Positions 27,501 to 35,877 of a stretch of 64,000 nt of DNA are shown one piece after another (position 1 is the stretch's first letter; each line of letters opens with the position of its first letter). The DNA comes from Cytophagaceae bacterium (GTDB lineage: Bacteria > Bacteroidota > Bacteroidia > Cytophagales > Spirosomataceae). The notes below the pieces were generated by a model, which was not told the DNA's origin, did no database searches, and was given only the letters and a program-made list of their open reading frames with translations. The stretch spans positions 62,001 to 126,000 of the forward strand of contig JAIXWQ010000013.1 of NCBI GenBank assembly GCA_027491195.1. The letters are read 5' to 3'. The translations under genes and the position numbers were made by a program.

Positions 27501-28914
27501 TGGGTTGTTTGAAAAAAGTATTGATTATTTATGTACTTATGAAGAAAATGGACTCAAGATTAAACCTAAAATTGTTACTTCCACAGCTACTACTAGAAAT
27601 ACTGACAAGCAAATATTTGCATTATTTAACAGAAGGTCAGAGATTTTTCCAAAGCAAGGAATACTGGCAGATGACTCTTTTTTTGCCTATTATGAAAGAA
27701 ATCAAAATAAAATTCAAGAGTATATAGCTAATAGGAAATATATTGGAGTATTGCCAGTTGGTAAAACCCAAGTATGGATGCAACTTAGGATAGCTTCTAT
27801 ATCTTTAGCTCATAGAGTAAAATATCTAACAGAGATTTTTCCAAAAAATGAAATTTTAGAAAAGCCAGAATCCTTAGTTGCCTATTTGAATATTTTTGAT
27901 TTTTATCATACTGTATTAACCTATTTTAATAGTTTAAAGGATGTTGGAAAAACTCAATCTCAATTAAGTCATTATTTACCTGGGGATGTAAATTTTGTAG
28001 TAAAGAACACATTGGCCTGGAGTTTTCTGGACAAATTAATTAGAGATGAAAGCAAAATTGATTATTCAGAATTAACGGGGAGGCTTAATGGTGAAGAAGT
28101 TAAATCAAATTTATCAATTATTGAAAGAAAGTGGAATCTGTTAAATAATGATAATGGCAATTTAATCCTTAATTCAAAAAATCCACCTGAATTTGTAATA
28201 TCTACAAACATGATTTCAGTTGGAATTGACGTTTCAAGATTTAATACTATGATTATAAGTTCAATGCCAAGAAATATTGCTGAGTATATACAAGCATCCA
28301 GTAGGGTTGCTCGAAGTGTAGAAGGCATTGTATTTACTGTTCATCATCCATTTAAATCAAGAGATATTTCGCATTATCAAAAATTCAAAGAATTTCATGA
28401 GAAGTTTTATAGTTATGTAGAGCCAATATCTGTAACACCTTTTGCAAGCAAATCCATGGAAAGATATTTAGCCATGTATCTTTCTGTTTTAGTTAGGCAT
28501 AATACAACCTTAGGACTGATGAATAATTCTGATGCTTCTTTTATTAATGACGACAAAATTAAAATCATAAAAAAAATAATAGAAGATGAAATTATTGAAG
28601 TCATGAATAATGCATCAAAACTAGATGAACATTTAAAAAGCAGGTTAGCAGGTGTTTTTTCCAGTGTAGATGGTATTATCTCAACAGATGAACTCATTGA
28701 TTTAAATAATAATATTGAAAATTTGTTACAACGTTGGATTTTCAGATTAACGGGTAGTGAACCATATATAGACCTTTGTTACAGAAATAAAGATAATATT
28801 AATGAATCTCTCTTTATTACATCAAGTGATAACAATTATTCTGACCATTGGAAGGTTGGGCATTCTTTGCGTGATATAGATCCATCTGTAGTTATTAAAA
28901 CCGTTCAACAATAG
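24598..28914 (+). CDS. drmA: DrmA-like DISARM helicase
   Basis: 1438 residues, the length and order of a DISARM DrmA. Helicase motifs: Walker A PTGGGKT at 706-712, RYTLRLLTLQQFQRA near 742-756, DEXH-type QDELH at 954-958, TSTATTR near 999, NMISVGIDVSRF near 1204 and QASSRVARS at 1232-1240. A zinc-ribbon insert has Cys835, Cys838, Cys869/870 and Cys875. The N-terminal 650 residues are the long DrmA-specific part without known motifs. DrmA with DrmB is the shared core of DISARM and is thought to load on and trap or degrade foreign DNA. Gaps to its neighbours are one and four bases. AT-rich compared with host genes. Confidence 0.9.
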   Translation: MSGYKKKRDSLELFVREQIIGPGAFNKKYFFLEKFDNSEFNDLDIKDIEVKALNNKSEIITEAPAYQYSSAILFPETRTKLHNGIVDKTSNISDNEDIQYLEENNAGADDENIKDETRESLVSKQQNYPNSFGLSFVVNSKTDLQNDLNVGISFRKYKNIPKINCFNDKLSCLVSENTVEIEQAISSFFFPLFTTTRIKKNLFLHLNQEINVDNIYDVDYFHLNNYLQSKLLQSVRYVFGEELVELKKNNGFTYFGIKAKIDLQFYSIRDSVILKSGTEYNNIVSVYDKNLIQFIKDKLREDIGNYAKYKSLINELEIFNQLKDYVADLKSIFKSSNATPVWECKSFDDIKLSLPLFEGGRNVYRSKELTLDFENSEISDLKYCVQYIRKYDDIYIKIIVLNKAYILLEENEPPQLNKKDEANKLAYFGVKLKIEENVKNQLQHYNPPQFLAFDEEDNFNKLLYRNFHDFGEGYNTSVDWGKNVNGLNFISTEFLPEQETPKVDFKPSKIVDGKITSRLNLISEGILSMRYISSLSDASDEDILDGLTEFVNEYKLWIDEKKNEIELQDNLHESQIDLLSKQLLACENDYNRLVRNISLLRRDRKAITAFRMMNTAMFMQLHHNILKNQKNEDLTNELSESYYSNVRILDENGIETDYKWRSFQIAFILLNIDSFVKPDIDDNTVTNVFSEGWPERNEIADLVWFPTGGGKTEAYLGIIAFLIGYRRFTKGESGNGTTVLMRYTLRLLTLQQFQRATLLICALEVIRKENYKLSHNCTLGGERISIGLFVGGDSLPNSWKETGFSTGSMEKELDKIKGYISSREEISTNLPFTDCPWCGHGLFVYKDLNNISHKSGGEVYGINSQLNICCNNISCSFSGIGRNNRPTNDYSLPFRLFDEDIYKFPPTLLFGTVDKFAALANNVSSIPAERNKDSRRFFGAGHNHKTLPPELIIQDELHLLLGPLGSAVGLFEKSIDYLCTYEENGLKIKPKIVTSTATTRNTDKQIFALFNRRSEIFPKQGILADDSFFAYYERNQNKIQEYIANRKYIGVLPVGKTQVWMQLRIASISLAHRVKYLTEIFPKNEILEKPESLVAYLNIFDFYHTVLTYFNSLKDVGKTQSQLSHYLPGDVNFVVKNTLAWSFLDKLIRDESKIDYSELTGRLNGEEVKSNLSIIERKWNLLNNDNGNLILNSKNPPEFVISTNMISVGIDVSRFNTMIISSMPRNIAEYIQASSRVARSVEGIVFTVHHPFKSRDISHYQKFKEFHEKFYSYVEPISVTPFASKSMERYLAMYLSVLVRHNTTLGLMNNSDASFINDDKIKIIKKIIEDEIIEVMNNASKLDEHLKSRLAGVFSSVDGIISTDELIDLNNNIENLLQRWIFRLTGSEPYIDLCYRNKDNINESLFITSSDNNYSDHWKVGHSLRDIDPSVVIKTVQQ

Positions 28915-28918
28915 GAAC

Positions 28919-31036
28919 ATGGCCTTAAAGAAATATTTTGAGTATAATCAAGCTAATGAATCTATTAGTAAATATAAACTTCTTTCTGCCTATGGCGGTC
29001 CAGGCTCTATTCTTCATACTTCATATGGCAGTATAATTATTTCATGTATTGAAGAATGGGGGTTTCTTAAAAAAGTTCTAGATATTCAAAAAGAAGCAAT
29101 TGAAGCCGGTAAAAGAGATAAAGAGATTAATAACTATGTTAAAGAACAAGCAAACCTTGAACGTAATGGGTCAATAGGAATTTCAAATGATTCTCGTTTG
29201 TTGGAGATGTTAAAACAAAGAAAAGGATTAATGGAACTTAAATATTTAGTATTAATCCCTGATATAGAAGTTCAAACTTTTTCAAACAAAATCAAATCTG
29301 ATGGAAATACACTAGCTATTAACAGTTCTTATATGCCTAAAGTATTTGCTGATGAGAGCAATCACTATAGAACATATAAAGAATGGTATAAAGATTGGCT
29401 TGATAAGGATAAAAAACAAGGAGAAAGAGAATCAGAAACTACAAATAGATTTTTTCCGCCAAAATTTAAAAAACAAAATGGTTTTGTAGGAAATCTAATT
29501 CAAGATAACATCGTATTGATTTGTGAACATGGTCACATAAGTGACTTTCCTTGGGCTAAATTTTTAAGATGGAGGAATGATTCTCCAGGCGAAATTTATT
29601 CAGACCTACCTGTTGATTTGTTTAGTTCGTTGCCTTGTTGTGGAAGTGATGATAAAATTACAGCTAATATAAAAATCTCATCAAGTACTGCTAATGCCTC
29701 CGGCTTTGACGGGAAGTGGATAAAGTGTGAAAATTGCGGTAGGCAAACATCTTTAAAAGGATTAATGACTGTTAAAATTAAATGTTCAGGTCATAAACCT
29801 TGGGAAGCATCAACTTCTCATAATGGAGAACTAAAATATCATTCTGGAAATAAAGATTCAAGAAATCAAACACCTCCATTGGAAAATTGTGCTTCTAATA
29901 AACCAATGAAGGTAGCATTAACAACGGGAAATAACCTTTATTATGCCAGATCTGTTTCAAGTATTTATATGCCAGATGAGTTGTTTTTAAGTGATGCTTT
30001 ATTAAAGAAAAAAGAACTTGAAATGGAGATGGAACTTGCAAAAGAAGAAAATAGATTTGATGATTGTATTAGAATTAATAATGAGATTAGGTTGATTGAT
30101 AATGAAATCGAAAAGCAGAGTTTTGATGAAACCACGGATGTAGAAAAAGATATTATTTATAGATACGAGGAGTTCAAAGTTCTATCTATTAAAAGTGAGG
30201 ACCTAATCAATATAGATAAGGTTAATGAAGATTTAAAAGTAAAAGATGTTACAAAGAATCTTGATGGGACTAAATTTTCTAAATATTTCTCAAGAATACT
30301 TAGGATTGATAATATGAAATTAACCACTGCTCAATTAGATTTTTCTAGAGTTGTCCCTGTTGATTCTGATGCTGATGGAATTATTTCAAAGAATATATTT
30401 CGAAGTAAGGCGGAAAGCATTCGAGTTTACCCAGTAGTGGAAAATTATGGCGAAGGTATTTTTTTTGCATTTGATATTGAATTAATTAATGATTTTTCAA
30501 AAAATAATTCCGCAATAGATTCTATTAATGAAAAATTAAGTACACTTAAAAGAAATAGTGATACATTTTCGGAAGGGGCGATTCAATTTGGTTTAGATAA
30601 TAATTGGCAACTTTATTTAGTGCATTCATTTGCTCATTTAATTATGAGAGAATTGGAGTTTAAATGTGGATATCCAACTTCTTCGTTATCTGAAAGGATT
30701 TATGTTTCTAATGATTTGAGAAATAATATGTATGGCTTTATGATTTATACAGCAGAAGGTGCTGAAGGAAGTATGGGAGGTCTTATAGCTCAAACAAGAC
30801 CAGATAATTTGAATAAATTAATTACTAATGCACTTGAGAGGGCGAAAATATGCAATAGTGACCCATTATGTTGGGAATCAGATGGTCAAGGACTTTTTGA
30901 ATTAAATTTCGCATCTTGTTTTTCATGTAGTTTAGTGAGTGAAACATCTTGTGAACATCGAAATATTTATTTAGATAGAAGAATTTTAGTTGATGAAGAA
31001 AGTGGTTTTTTTAAGGACGCATTAAATAATGTTTAA
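28919..31036 (+). CDS. drmB: DrmB-like DUF1998 protein
   Basis: 705 residues. The C-terminal 170 residues are a DUF1998 domain with HSFAHLIMRELEFKCGY near 565, GFMIYTAEGAEGSMGGL near 610 and a late Cys cluster (CWESDGQG, then FASCFSCSLVSETSCEHR near 665-682). Earlier Cys/His motifs (CEHGHISDFPW near 203, CCGSDDK near 241, CENCGRQTS near 272) suggest zinc binding. DrmB is the constant partner of DrmA in DISARM. The start lies 5 bases after the drmA stop, and the end overlaps the next gene by 8 bases. Confident family call. Confidence 0.9.
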   Translation: MALKKYFEYNQANESISKYKLLSAYGGPGSILHTSYGSIIISCIEEWGFLKKVLDIQKEAIEAGKRDKEINNYVKEQANLERNGSIGISNDSRLLEMLKQRKGLMELKYLVLIPDIEVQTFSNKIKSDGNTLAINSSYMPKVFADESNHYRTYKEWYKDWLDKDKKQGERESETTNRFFPPKFKKQNGFVGNLIQDNIVLICEHGHISDFPWAKFLRWRNDSPGEIYSDLPVDLFSSLPCCGSDDKITANIKISSSTANASGFDGKWIKCENCGRQTSLKGLMTVKIKCSGHKPWEASTSHNGELKYHSGNKDSRNQTPPLENCASNKPMKVALTTGNNLYYARSVSSIYMPDELFLSDALLKKKELEMEMELAKEENRFDDCIRINNEIRLIDNEIEKQSFDETTDVEKDIIYRYEEFKVLSIKSEDLINIDKVNEDLKVKDVTKNLDGTKFSKYFSRILRIDNMKLTTAQLDFSRVVPVDSDADGIISKNIFRSKAESIRVYPVVENYGEGIFFAFDIELINDFSKNNSAIDSINEKLSTLKRNSDTFSEGAIQFGLDNNWQLYLVHSFAHLIMRELEFKCGYPTSSLSERIYVSNDLRNNMYGFMIYTAEGAEGSMGGLIAQTRPDNLNKLITNALERAKICNSDPLCWESDGQGLFELNFASCFSCSLVSETSCEHRNIYLDRRILVDEESGFFKDALNNV

Positions 31037-32096
31037 AGAAGAAAACAAATATTGGTTAAATTCATTGTTTAGCGATACCAGGTTATTAGGTAATAGCGAT
31101 AAAATTCAATTATTTGAATCAAAATATAAAGAAGAATTCCGTTTAAGAGTTTTTGCTGACTTAAAGACAGGGAAATTTAAAGATGTTTTAGAAGTAATCA
31201 GTTGGCGTGATTCAAATAATATTATCCACTTTTTTGACGAAGATTTTATTTTTTTCTATTTAATGCTAAATGAAAATTTGTATTTGATACAAAAGCATTT
31301 AAAAAGTTTATTTCCTGCTTGTCAATTTTCTGATTTTGAAATTTCAAAAAAATATAATTTCCTAAGATTTGTTTTCTTCAATTTGAATGATTTCAACGAT
31401 TCTTTTGTTAATCTTGACTTCAAAATCTTTAAGCGTTATTGTATTGATGAATTAAAAATTATTACAGAAAATGAAATTAATGATAGTATAAATCGTGATA
31501 GTAGGATTAATACTTTGGAAAATAAAATAATTGAAAAATTATGGCAACTAGTTTTTCAATTTGAATTTCGAGAAGCAATGGAATTATTACTATTGTTTAC
31601 CAAATCGTTTAATGCTCATTATGCGATTGATCGGTGGGAAACAGTCTTTAATTTGAAATCAATTATTCTTTTAAATAAATCAATCGATATTAATAAATCA
31701 GCCACTAAAGATGATACGTCAAATTCAATGAATTTCATTTTTACCTTTTGTAAAGATTTGTTTGAAGTTGGCAACATGTTTAATATAAACATTCCAGTGA
31801 TAAATTTCTTGAATTTGAATTATAGCAAAGGATTTGAAATCAAGCTAAATGAATTTGATGAACTTATTCATAAACTAAAAAGTTTAGAAGTAATTAATTC
31901 ATCTTTGAAATTTTATCAATTAATTGATTTGCTAAATGTTGAGAATTCAAATTTGAGTAAAACGAGGATAAATCAAATTTTAACTGAAAAAGTAATGAGA
32001 GGGGATTATTTAGAGGATGTATCCTGGAAAGAAAATTCTAATTACGATATATATGGTTTGATAATTAGGAATGGATATTACTTTAATCTAATGTGA
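31029..32096 (+). CDS. Unknown protein at the usual drmC position
   Basis: 355 residues, rich in Lys, Asn, Phe and Ile, with no signal peptide or membrane helix. DISARM loci normally carry drmC, a phospholipase-D-fold nuclease, after drmB. No HxK(x4)D motif, the PLD mark, is present. The C-terminal third is mostly predicted helix (SLKFYQLIDLLNVENSN) and ends in a short hydrophobic piece (YGLIIRNGYYFNL) that resembles a winged-helix wing. It overlaps drmB by 8 bases, so it belongs to the operon. Function unknown; it ends 14 bases from the stop of the convergent endonuclease gene. Confidence 0.75.
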   Translation: MFKEENKYWLNSLFSDTRLLGNSDKIQLFESKYKEEFRLRVFADLKTGKFKDVLEVISWRDSNNIIHFFDEDFIFFYLMLNENLYLIQKHLKSLFPACQFSDFEISKKYNFLRFVFFNLNDFNDSFVNLDFKIFKRYCIDELKIITENEINDSINRDSRINTLENKIIEKLWQLVFQFEFREAMELLLLFTKSFNAHYAIDRWETVFNLKSIILLNKSIDINKSATKDDTSNSMNFIFTFCKDLFEVGNMFNINIPVINFLNLNYSKGFEIKLNEFDELIHKLKSLEVINSSLKFYQLIDLLNVENSNLSKTRINQILTEKVMRGDYLEDVSWKENSNYDIYGLIIRNGYYFNLM

Positions 32097-32110
32097 GAAA
32101 TCAAACTTGG

Positions 32111-33493
32111 TTAGTTGTTATATATTTCGTCCCTTATATATGTTTTGTTTAGCCAAAAACATTGCTTAGTGAATCTATTTAGACCGCTAATTTTATCAAT
32201 TACAGGTAAGGGAAAAGTATCTTCTGCATTTTGAGCATGTGGTCGGACATGTGCAATAGAGTTAAAGTTGTTGTTTGGGAAATTTGTTTTTCTGGTACCA
32301 TTCTCTAAAATTTTCTTTACTATATTTCCATTTGATACTATTTCCCTAGTTTTTTCCCAAACTTGTTTTGCTATTTCTATATCTGAAAAAGGCATATTCC
32401 AGAATTTTGCTTTTTTTAGAATGAGCTTTTTTTCATTTAACTGATAAAATACAAATAAAAATTTGTGTTCAAGGACATCTTTAAATGATGAATCCTCCCA
32501 TTCTTCATTGACGATTTCCTCAAACTTAAAGTTAGGGAAAGATATACTTTCTTTGGGTAGCTCATTTTCATTCAAGCGAACTGACTTAATAATTATATCA
32601 GCTTTTTCAAATTCTTCTATTTCTGCTTTAATATCAACCCCGAGTATTTTTTTGGATAATGACGCAAAGTAGCTTTTGGCTTTGTTATTTAATTGAATTC
32701 CAAGGTTTTCTTCAATGTCACATGTGGACTTATTATAGAATTTTTCAAATTTTGAAATAACTAATTCTTCAAAATTTAAATCCAGAATAGGTTTTTCAAT
32801 TATTTTCCCAAAATTGGCACCATTTTTATGGCTCAGCTTTCCTATAACATGGTTTAAATATCCTTGTTTTAAGGAAAAAGCTCGTTGTTTAGCAAGTATA
32901 ACACTTCTAGGTTGTTGTCTAGGGTTACCTCCTTTTCCACCCTTTGTACAAGCTCCTAAATATAAAGTATCTCCCTCTGACAATTCGTGAGCTCGACCTT
33001 CTCTGACTTTATTTTGTATTTTCTCCCAATCAGATTTAATAATTGCCAAATCGTCATCAGGAATTTTCCAATCGCCAACTAACTTAATTACAAAATCAAT
33101 TACATCGACTCCACTTTCATGCAGATATAGGATTAACAATAAATGATTGTTCTTGATTAAGAAAGATGATGTTTCAAAGTCCTGGTCAATGATTTCATTA
33201 TAATTAATGATGCTGAGGACTAACCTTTCTTTTGCAGATAAATGATTCTTTTTGCTTTTTTTTAATGGGGAAGATTTAAGCTCTATACCCACTTCGTTGA
33301 AGTCTGGTTCAGAAACAGAGTTTGGATTATAATCGAAATAATACTTTTCTAAAATCTGGCCAAAATTTCCTTTACCGGTATAACCGTTGTTTATAACATC
33401 TTCTCCGCATACCTGCCGAAGGGATTTCTCTTTTAATTTGGAAGCATATTCCAATATTGAGTTTATATCTCTTCTAGAATAGCTAAAACTCAT
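32111..33493 (-). CDS. Sau3AI/MutH-type restriction endonuclease
   Basis: 460 residues. The N-terminal domain has the MutH/Sau3AI active site: Asp64 in EPDFNEVG, Glu71 and Lys73 in IELKS, with Asp-to-Glu spacing 7 as in MutH (Asp70/Glu77/Lys79). The C-terminal half repeats this fold without the catalytic residues, and both halves end in a similar region: GDWKIPDDDLAIIKSDWEK near 139 and WNMPFSDIEIAKQVWEK near 369. This duplicated layout is that of Sau3AI, which cuts GATC. It is transcribed after the methyltransferase (4-base gap). The recognition site is inferred from the family only. Confidence 0.85.
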   Translation of the reverse strand: MSFSYSRRDINSILEYASKLKEKSLRQVCGEDVINNGYTGKGNFGQILEKYYFDYNPNSVSEPDFNEVGIELKSSPLKKSKKNHLSAKERLVLSIINYNEIIDQDFETSSFLIKNNHLLLILYLHESGVDVIDFVIKLVGDWKIPDDDLAIIKSDWEKIQNKVREGRAHELSEGDTLYLGACTKGGKGGNPRQQPRSVILAKQRAFSLKQGYLNHVIGKLSHKNGANFGKIIEKPILDLNFEELVISKFEKFYNKSTCDIEENLGIQLNNKAKSYFASLSKKILGVDIKAEIEEFEKADIIIKSVRLNENELPKESISFPNFKFEEIVNEEWEDSSFKDVLEHKFLFVFYQLNEKKLILKKAKFWNMPFSDIEIAKQVWEKTREIVSNGNIVKKILENGTRKTNFPNNNFNSIAHVRPHAQNAEDTFPLPVIDKISGLNRFTKQCFWLNKTYIRDEIYNN

Positions 33494-33497
33494 TATA

Positions 33498-34772
33498 TTA
33501 TATATTTTCGGCGAGTACTTTACCTATTCGTTCAATTACACCAACAACTAAAGCATTGCCCATAAAAAATGCACGTTTTGTAGCTGAGACACCTTCCAAT
33601 TCAGTATGGTAATCAGGGAACATATTCAAACGCTCAAGCTCAACAGGCGTTAATCTTCTCATTCCCATTGAAGTATTAATTACATGCTTAAATCGAGATG
33701 GCGAACTCCCTCCTTCACCGGTAATTATTGTCCTTGAAGGTTTATTAATATCATCAGGGAAAACCATACCTCCCTCACTATAATTATAAGCAAATCCATC
33801 TGTTTTAGTTCTTATCTCTTTTTTTGCCCCTTTCAGATAACTCCATTTATCAATCATTTCCGAATCGATATAAAATTCATCCGAAACTTTGCCCTTCTCC
33901 AAAACATCCTTCAATAAAACAGCTTCTCCATCAAAATTTGGAGATGTTTTTACTGTTGTAACCTTTCCATCAATCATAACGCCGGAATTCAAGAAAGGAC
34001 TAGCTAGTTTGTTTTTATTAAATTCATTTGAGATTTCAACAATATCACCCGATAATTCAAATGACTTAAAATCTAATTCCGATGGTTTATTAACTGGAAA
34101 TGCTTCAGCGATAATTCCATCCTCATATATCCATTCATTAGGTGAAACTTTCAAAAGATTCTTAAACAGGGTAGTAGATTTATGGTAAGCCAAAATAAAA
34201 GTCCTTCTTCTTCGCTGAGGAAAACCAAAATCTGCGGCATTAATAATACGCCATTCTACTGCGTAACCCAAATCGTTTAAACTTTTTAGGATAATAGCAA
34301 AGTCTCTACCACGTTGCTGAGCAGGGGAATTTATTAAACGGTCAACATTCTCCAAAAACAAGTACTTTGCGGGTTTCTTTTGACTACTTAGAATATTATG
34401 AATTGACCACCAAAGCACCCCTTTCTTACCAATCAAACCTTTGGAGTTTTTTAATGTGGTGGCCACAGAATAGTCTTGGCAAGGGAATCCGCCAACTAAT
34501 AAATCATGCGCTGGAATCTCCTCTACTTGTACCGTTGAAATATCAACATTTGAATGACATTCATCTCCCCATTTGCTTGCATAAACATCTGATGCATGTT
34601 GGGTTTTTGTGGAAGGCTCCCATTGATTACTCCAAACAACCTCATAGTTCGAGTTTAATTTCTTTTTATATCCAGAGGTAGCAGAAAAGCCTTCCCATCC
34701 TTCTAATCCCAATCTAAACCCACCTACACCGGCAAATAATTCAGCAACTCTTATTTTGTCCTTCATATTCAA
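33498..34772 (-). CDS. C5-cytosine DNA methyltransferase
   Basis: 424 residues with the ordered C5-MTase motifs: motif I LFAGVGGFRLGL at 12-23, motif IV GGFPCQDYS with the catalytic Cys98, motif VI LENVDRLINS near 138, motif VIII RRRRTFILAY near 188, and motifs IX/X RRLTPVELERLN and FFMGNALVVGVIE near 377-416. The target-recognition region lies about 230-340. It is the first gene of a two-gene unit with the Sau3AI-like enzyme, so it protects host DNA. It may also serve as the DrmMII-type partner of the neighbouring DISARM-like operon, which has no methyltransferase of its own. A start at 34766 is also possible. Confidence 0.93.
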   Translation of the reverse strand: MNMKDKIRVAELFAGVGGFRLGLEGWEGFSATSGYKKKLNSNYEVVWSNQWEPSTKTQHASDVYASKWGDECHSNVDISTVQVEEIPAHDLLVGGFPCQDYSVATTLKNSKGLIGKKGVLWWSIHNILSSQKKPAKYLFLENVDRLINSPAQQRGRDFAIILKSLNDLGYAVEWRIINAADFGFPQRRRRTFILAYHKSTTLFKNLLKVSPNEWIYEDGIIAEAFPVNKPSELDFKSFELSGDIVEISNEFNKNKLASPFLNSGVMIDGKVTTVKTSPNFDGEAVLLKDVLEKGKVSDEFYIDSEMIDKWSYLKGAKKEIRTKTDGFAYNYSEGGMVFPDDINKPSRTIITGEGGSSPSRFKHVINTSMGMRRLTPVELERLNMFPDYHTELEGVSATKRAFFMGNALVVGVIERIGKVLAENI

Positions 34773-34778
34773 TTATTT

Positions 34779-34795
34779 TTAACCTGAATGGTTAA
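34779..34795 (-). promoter_or_regulatory. Short inverted repeat at the methyltransferase start
   Basis: TTAACC (34779-34784) and GGTTAA (34790-34795) lie 7-23 bases before the methyltransferase start. In the transcript this makes a small hairpin close to the start codon. It could be an operator for autoregulation or a translation control. The remaining 170 bases to the next gene are AT-rich with no clear signal. Confidence 0.35.
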
Positions 34796-34964
34796 CATAA
34801 AATTAATCTTTTTCTAGATTATAATTGTGAATGGATCTTCTATTTATTCGCTTGGTCACAATTACTGTTAGTTTTTCTCCGCCATTTCAGCTCAATTAGT
34901 AATAATCAAATAGTTCAAATTAGTAAATAACGTTACTTTGTGTTATCACGACAAACCGGTAGAA

Positions 34965-35864
34965 ATGGCAAGCATTATTGATGTATTCACTAAACAAAGT
35001 CAAGCACTAATTCATTACAACTTTCCTGAGTTATCTAATGGCTTTGAAACGTGCTGGTATCCCTCGGCTTGCCATGATTTTCTTCCTGTCAATAAATTCA
35101 AAAAGGACAAAAATGTAATTTTCGTCTATAATGATATGTTGGCAATCAACGATATGTTTGCCTATGAAAGGCCGAATCCATTATTCTTTCCTGGGAAATT
35201 TATTTCAAGAGAATTATACAAAGGGGATATTGAAGTCCTTTGGTATTGGGAGCTAAATCTGGAGGAAATATGTTGGAATCCGAATAGAACTATATGGTAT
35301 TCAAGTATAACCATGAAGGCACCTAAAGTCTATTTATTTAAAATTAGATCTAATACAGATGTGAAAATCATCCCATTGATATATCTCTCTTTTGAGAATA
35401 CGAATTTTTTTTATGACTATCTACTTCATTATGATGTTCAAATTGATACGCTTATTCATATAAATGACGGTGGAATGTCCTTGGGCTGTAGTAGATACAA
35501 AATGGACTATATCTATTTGAATTTAGATAAAATTGGAACGAAAGAAATTTGGGTAGACTATACTTTTAAAGATAAGAAAAAGCATATTTTAGATTTTTCT
35601 CGATTTGAACATTATACACCTAAATCTTTGCGGGTGAAGTATTTAGAAGAAGTTGAATCCGATTACCGAAGAGAAGAACTAGAAAGAAGATCTCGTCAAA
35701 TAGAATACGAAATGGGAAGATGGAATAGATTTGAAGAGCCGCCTTTTGAGAACTCCATAGTTGAAAGGTTATTTACCGAGTGGGAATTAATGCCTATCTC
35801 GCCAAGCATCCAGGGATACCATTATGTGAAAAAATCATGTATGGCTAACTTAAATTTACTCTAG
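34965..35864 (+). CDS. Hypothetical protein, first of a two-gene unit
   Basis: 299 residues from the ATG at 34965; an upstream TTG at 34938 would add nine residues. I recognise no family. It is rich in Tyr and Trp, has several short beta-strand patterns (YLFKIRSNTDVKIIPLIYL near 122) and a charged helix near 230-255 (EEVESDYRREELERRS). No signal peptide or membrane helix. It is divergent from the methyltransferase and 13 bases from the next gene, so it is likely a two-gene operon at the defence island's edge. Confidence 0.6.
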   Translation: MASIIDVFTKQSQALIHYNFPELSNGFETCWYPSACHDFLPVNKFKKDKNVIFVYNDMLAINDMFAYERPNPLFFPGKFISRELYKGDIEVLWYWELNLEEICWNPNRTIWYSSITMKAPKVYLFKIRSNTDVKIIPLIYLSFENTNFFYDYLLHYDVQIDTLIHINDGGMSLGCSRYKMDYIYLNLDKIGTKEIWVDYTFKDKKKHILDFSRFEHYTPKSLRVKYLEEVESDYRREELERRSRQIEYEMGRWNRFEEPPFENSIVERLFTEWELMPISPSIQGYHYVKKSCMANLNLL

Positions 35865-35877
35865 ATACAACTACACA

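Noticed and set aside
31029-32096. A degenerate PLD-type DrmC
   Set aside because: I searched by eye for HxK(x4)D and found none, and the length and composition do not fit. I kept it as an unknown.
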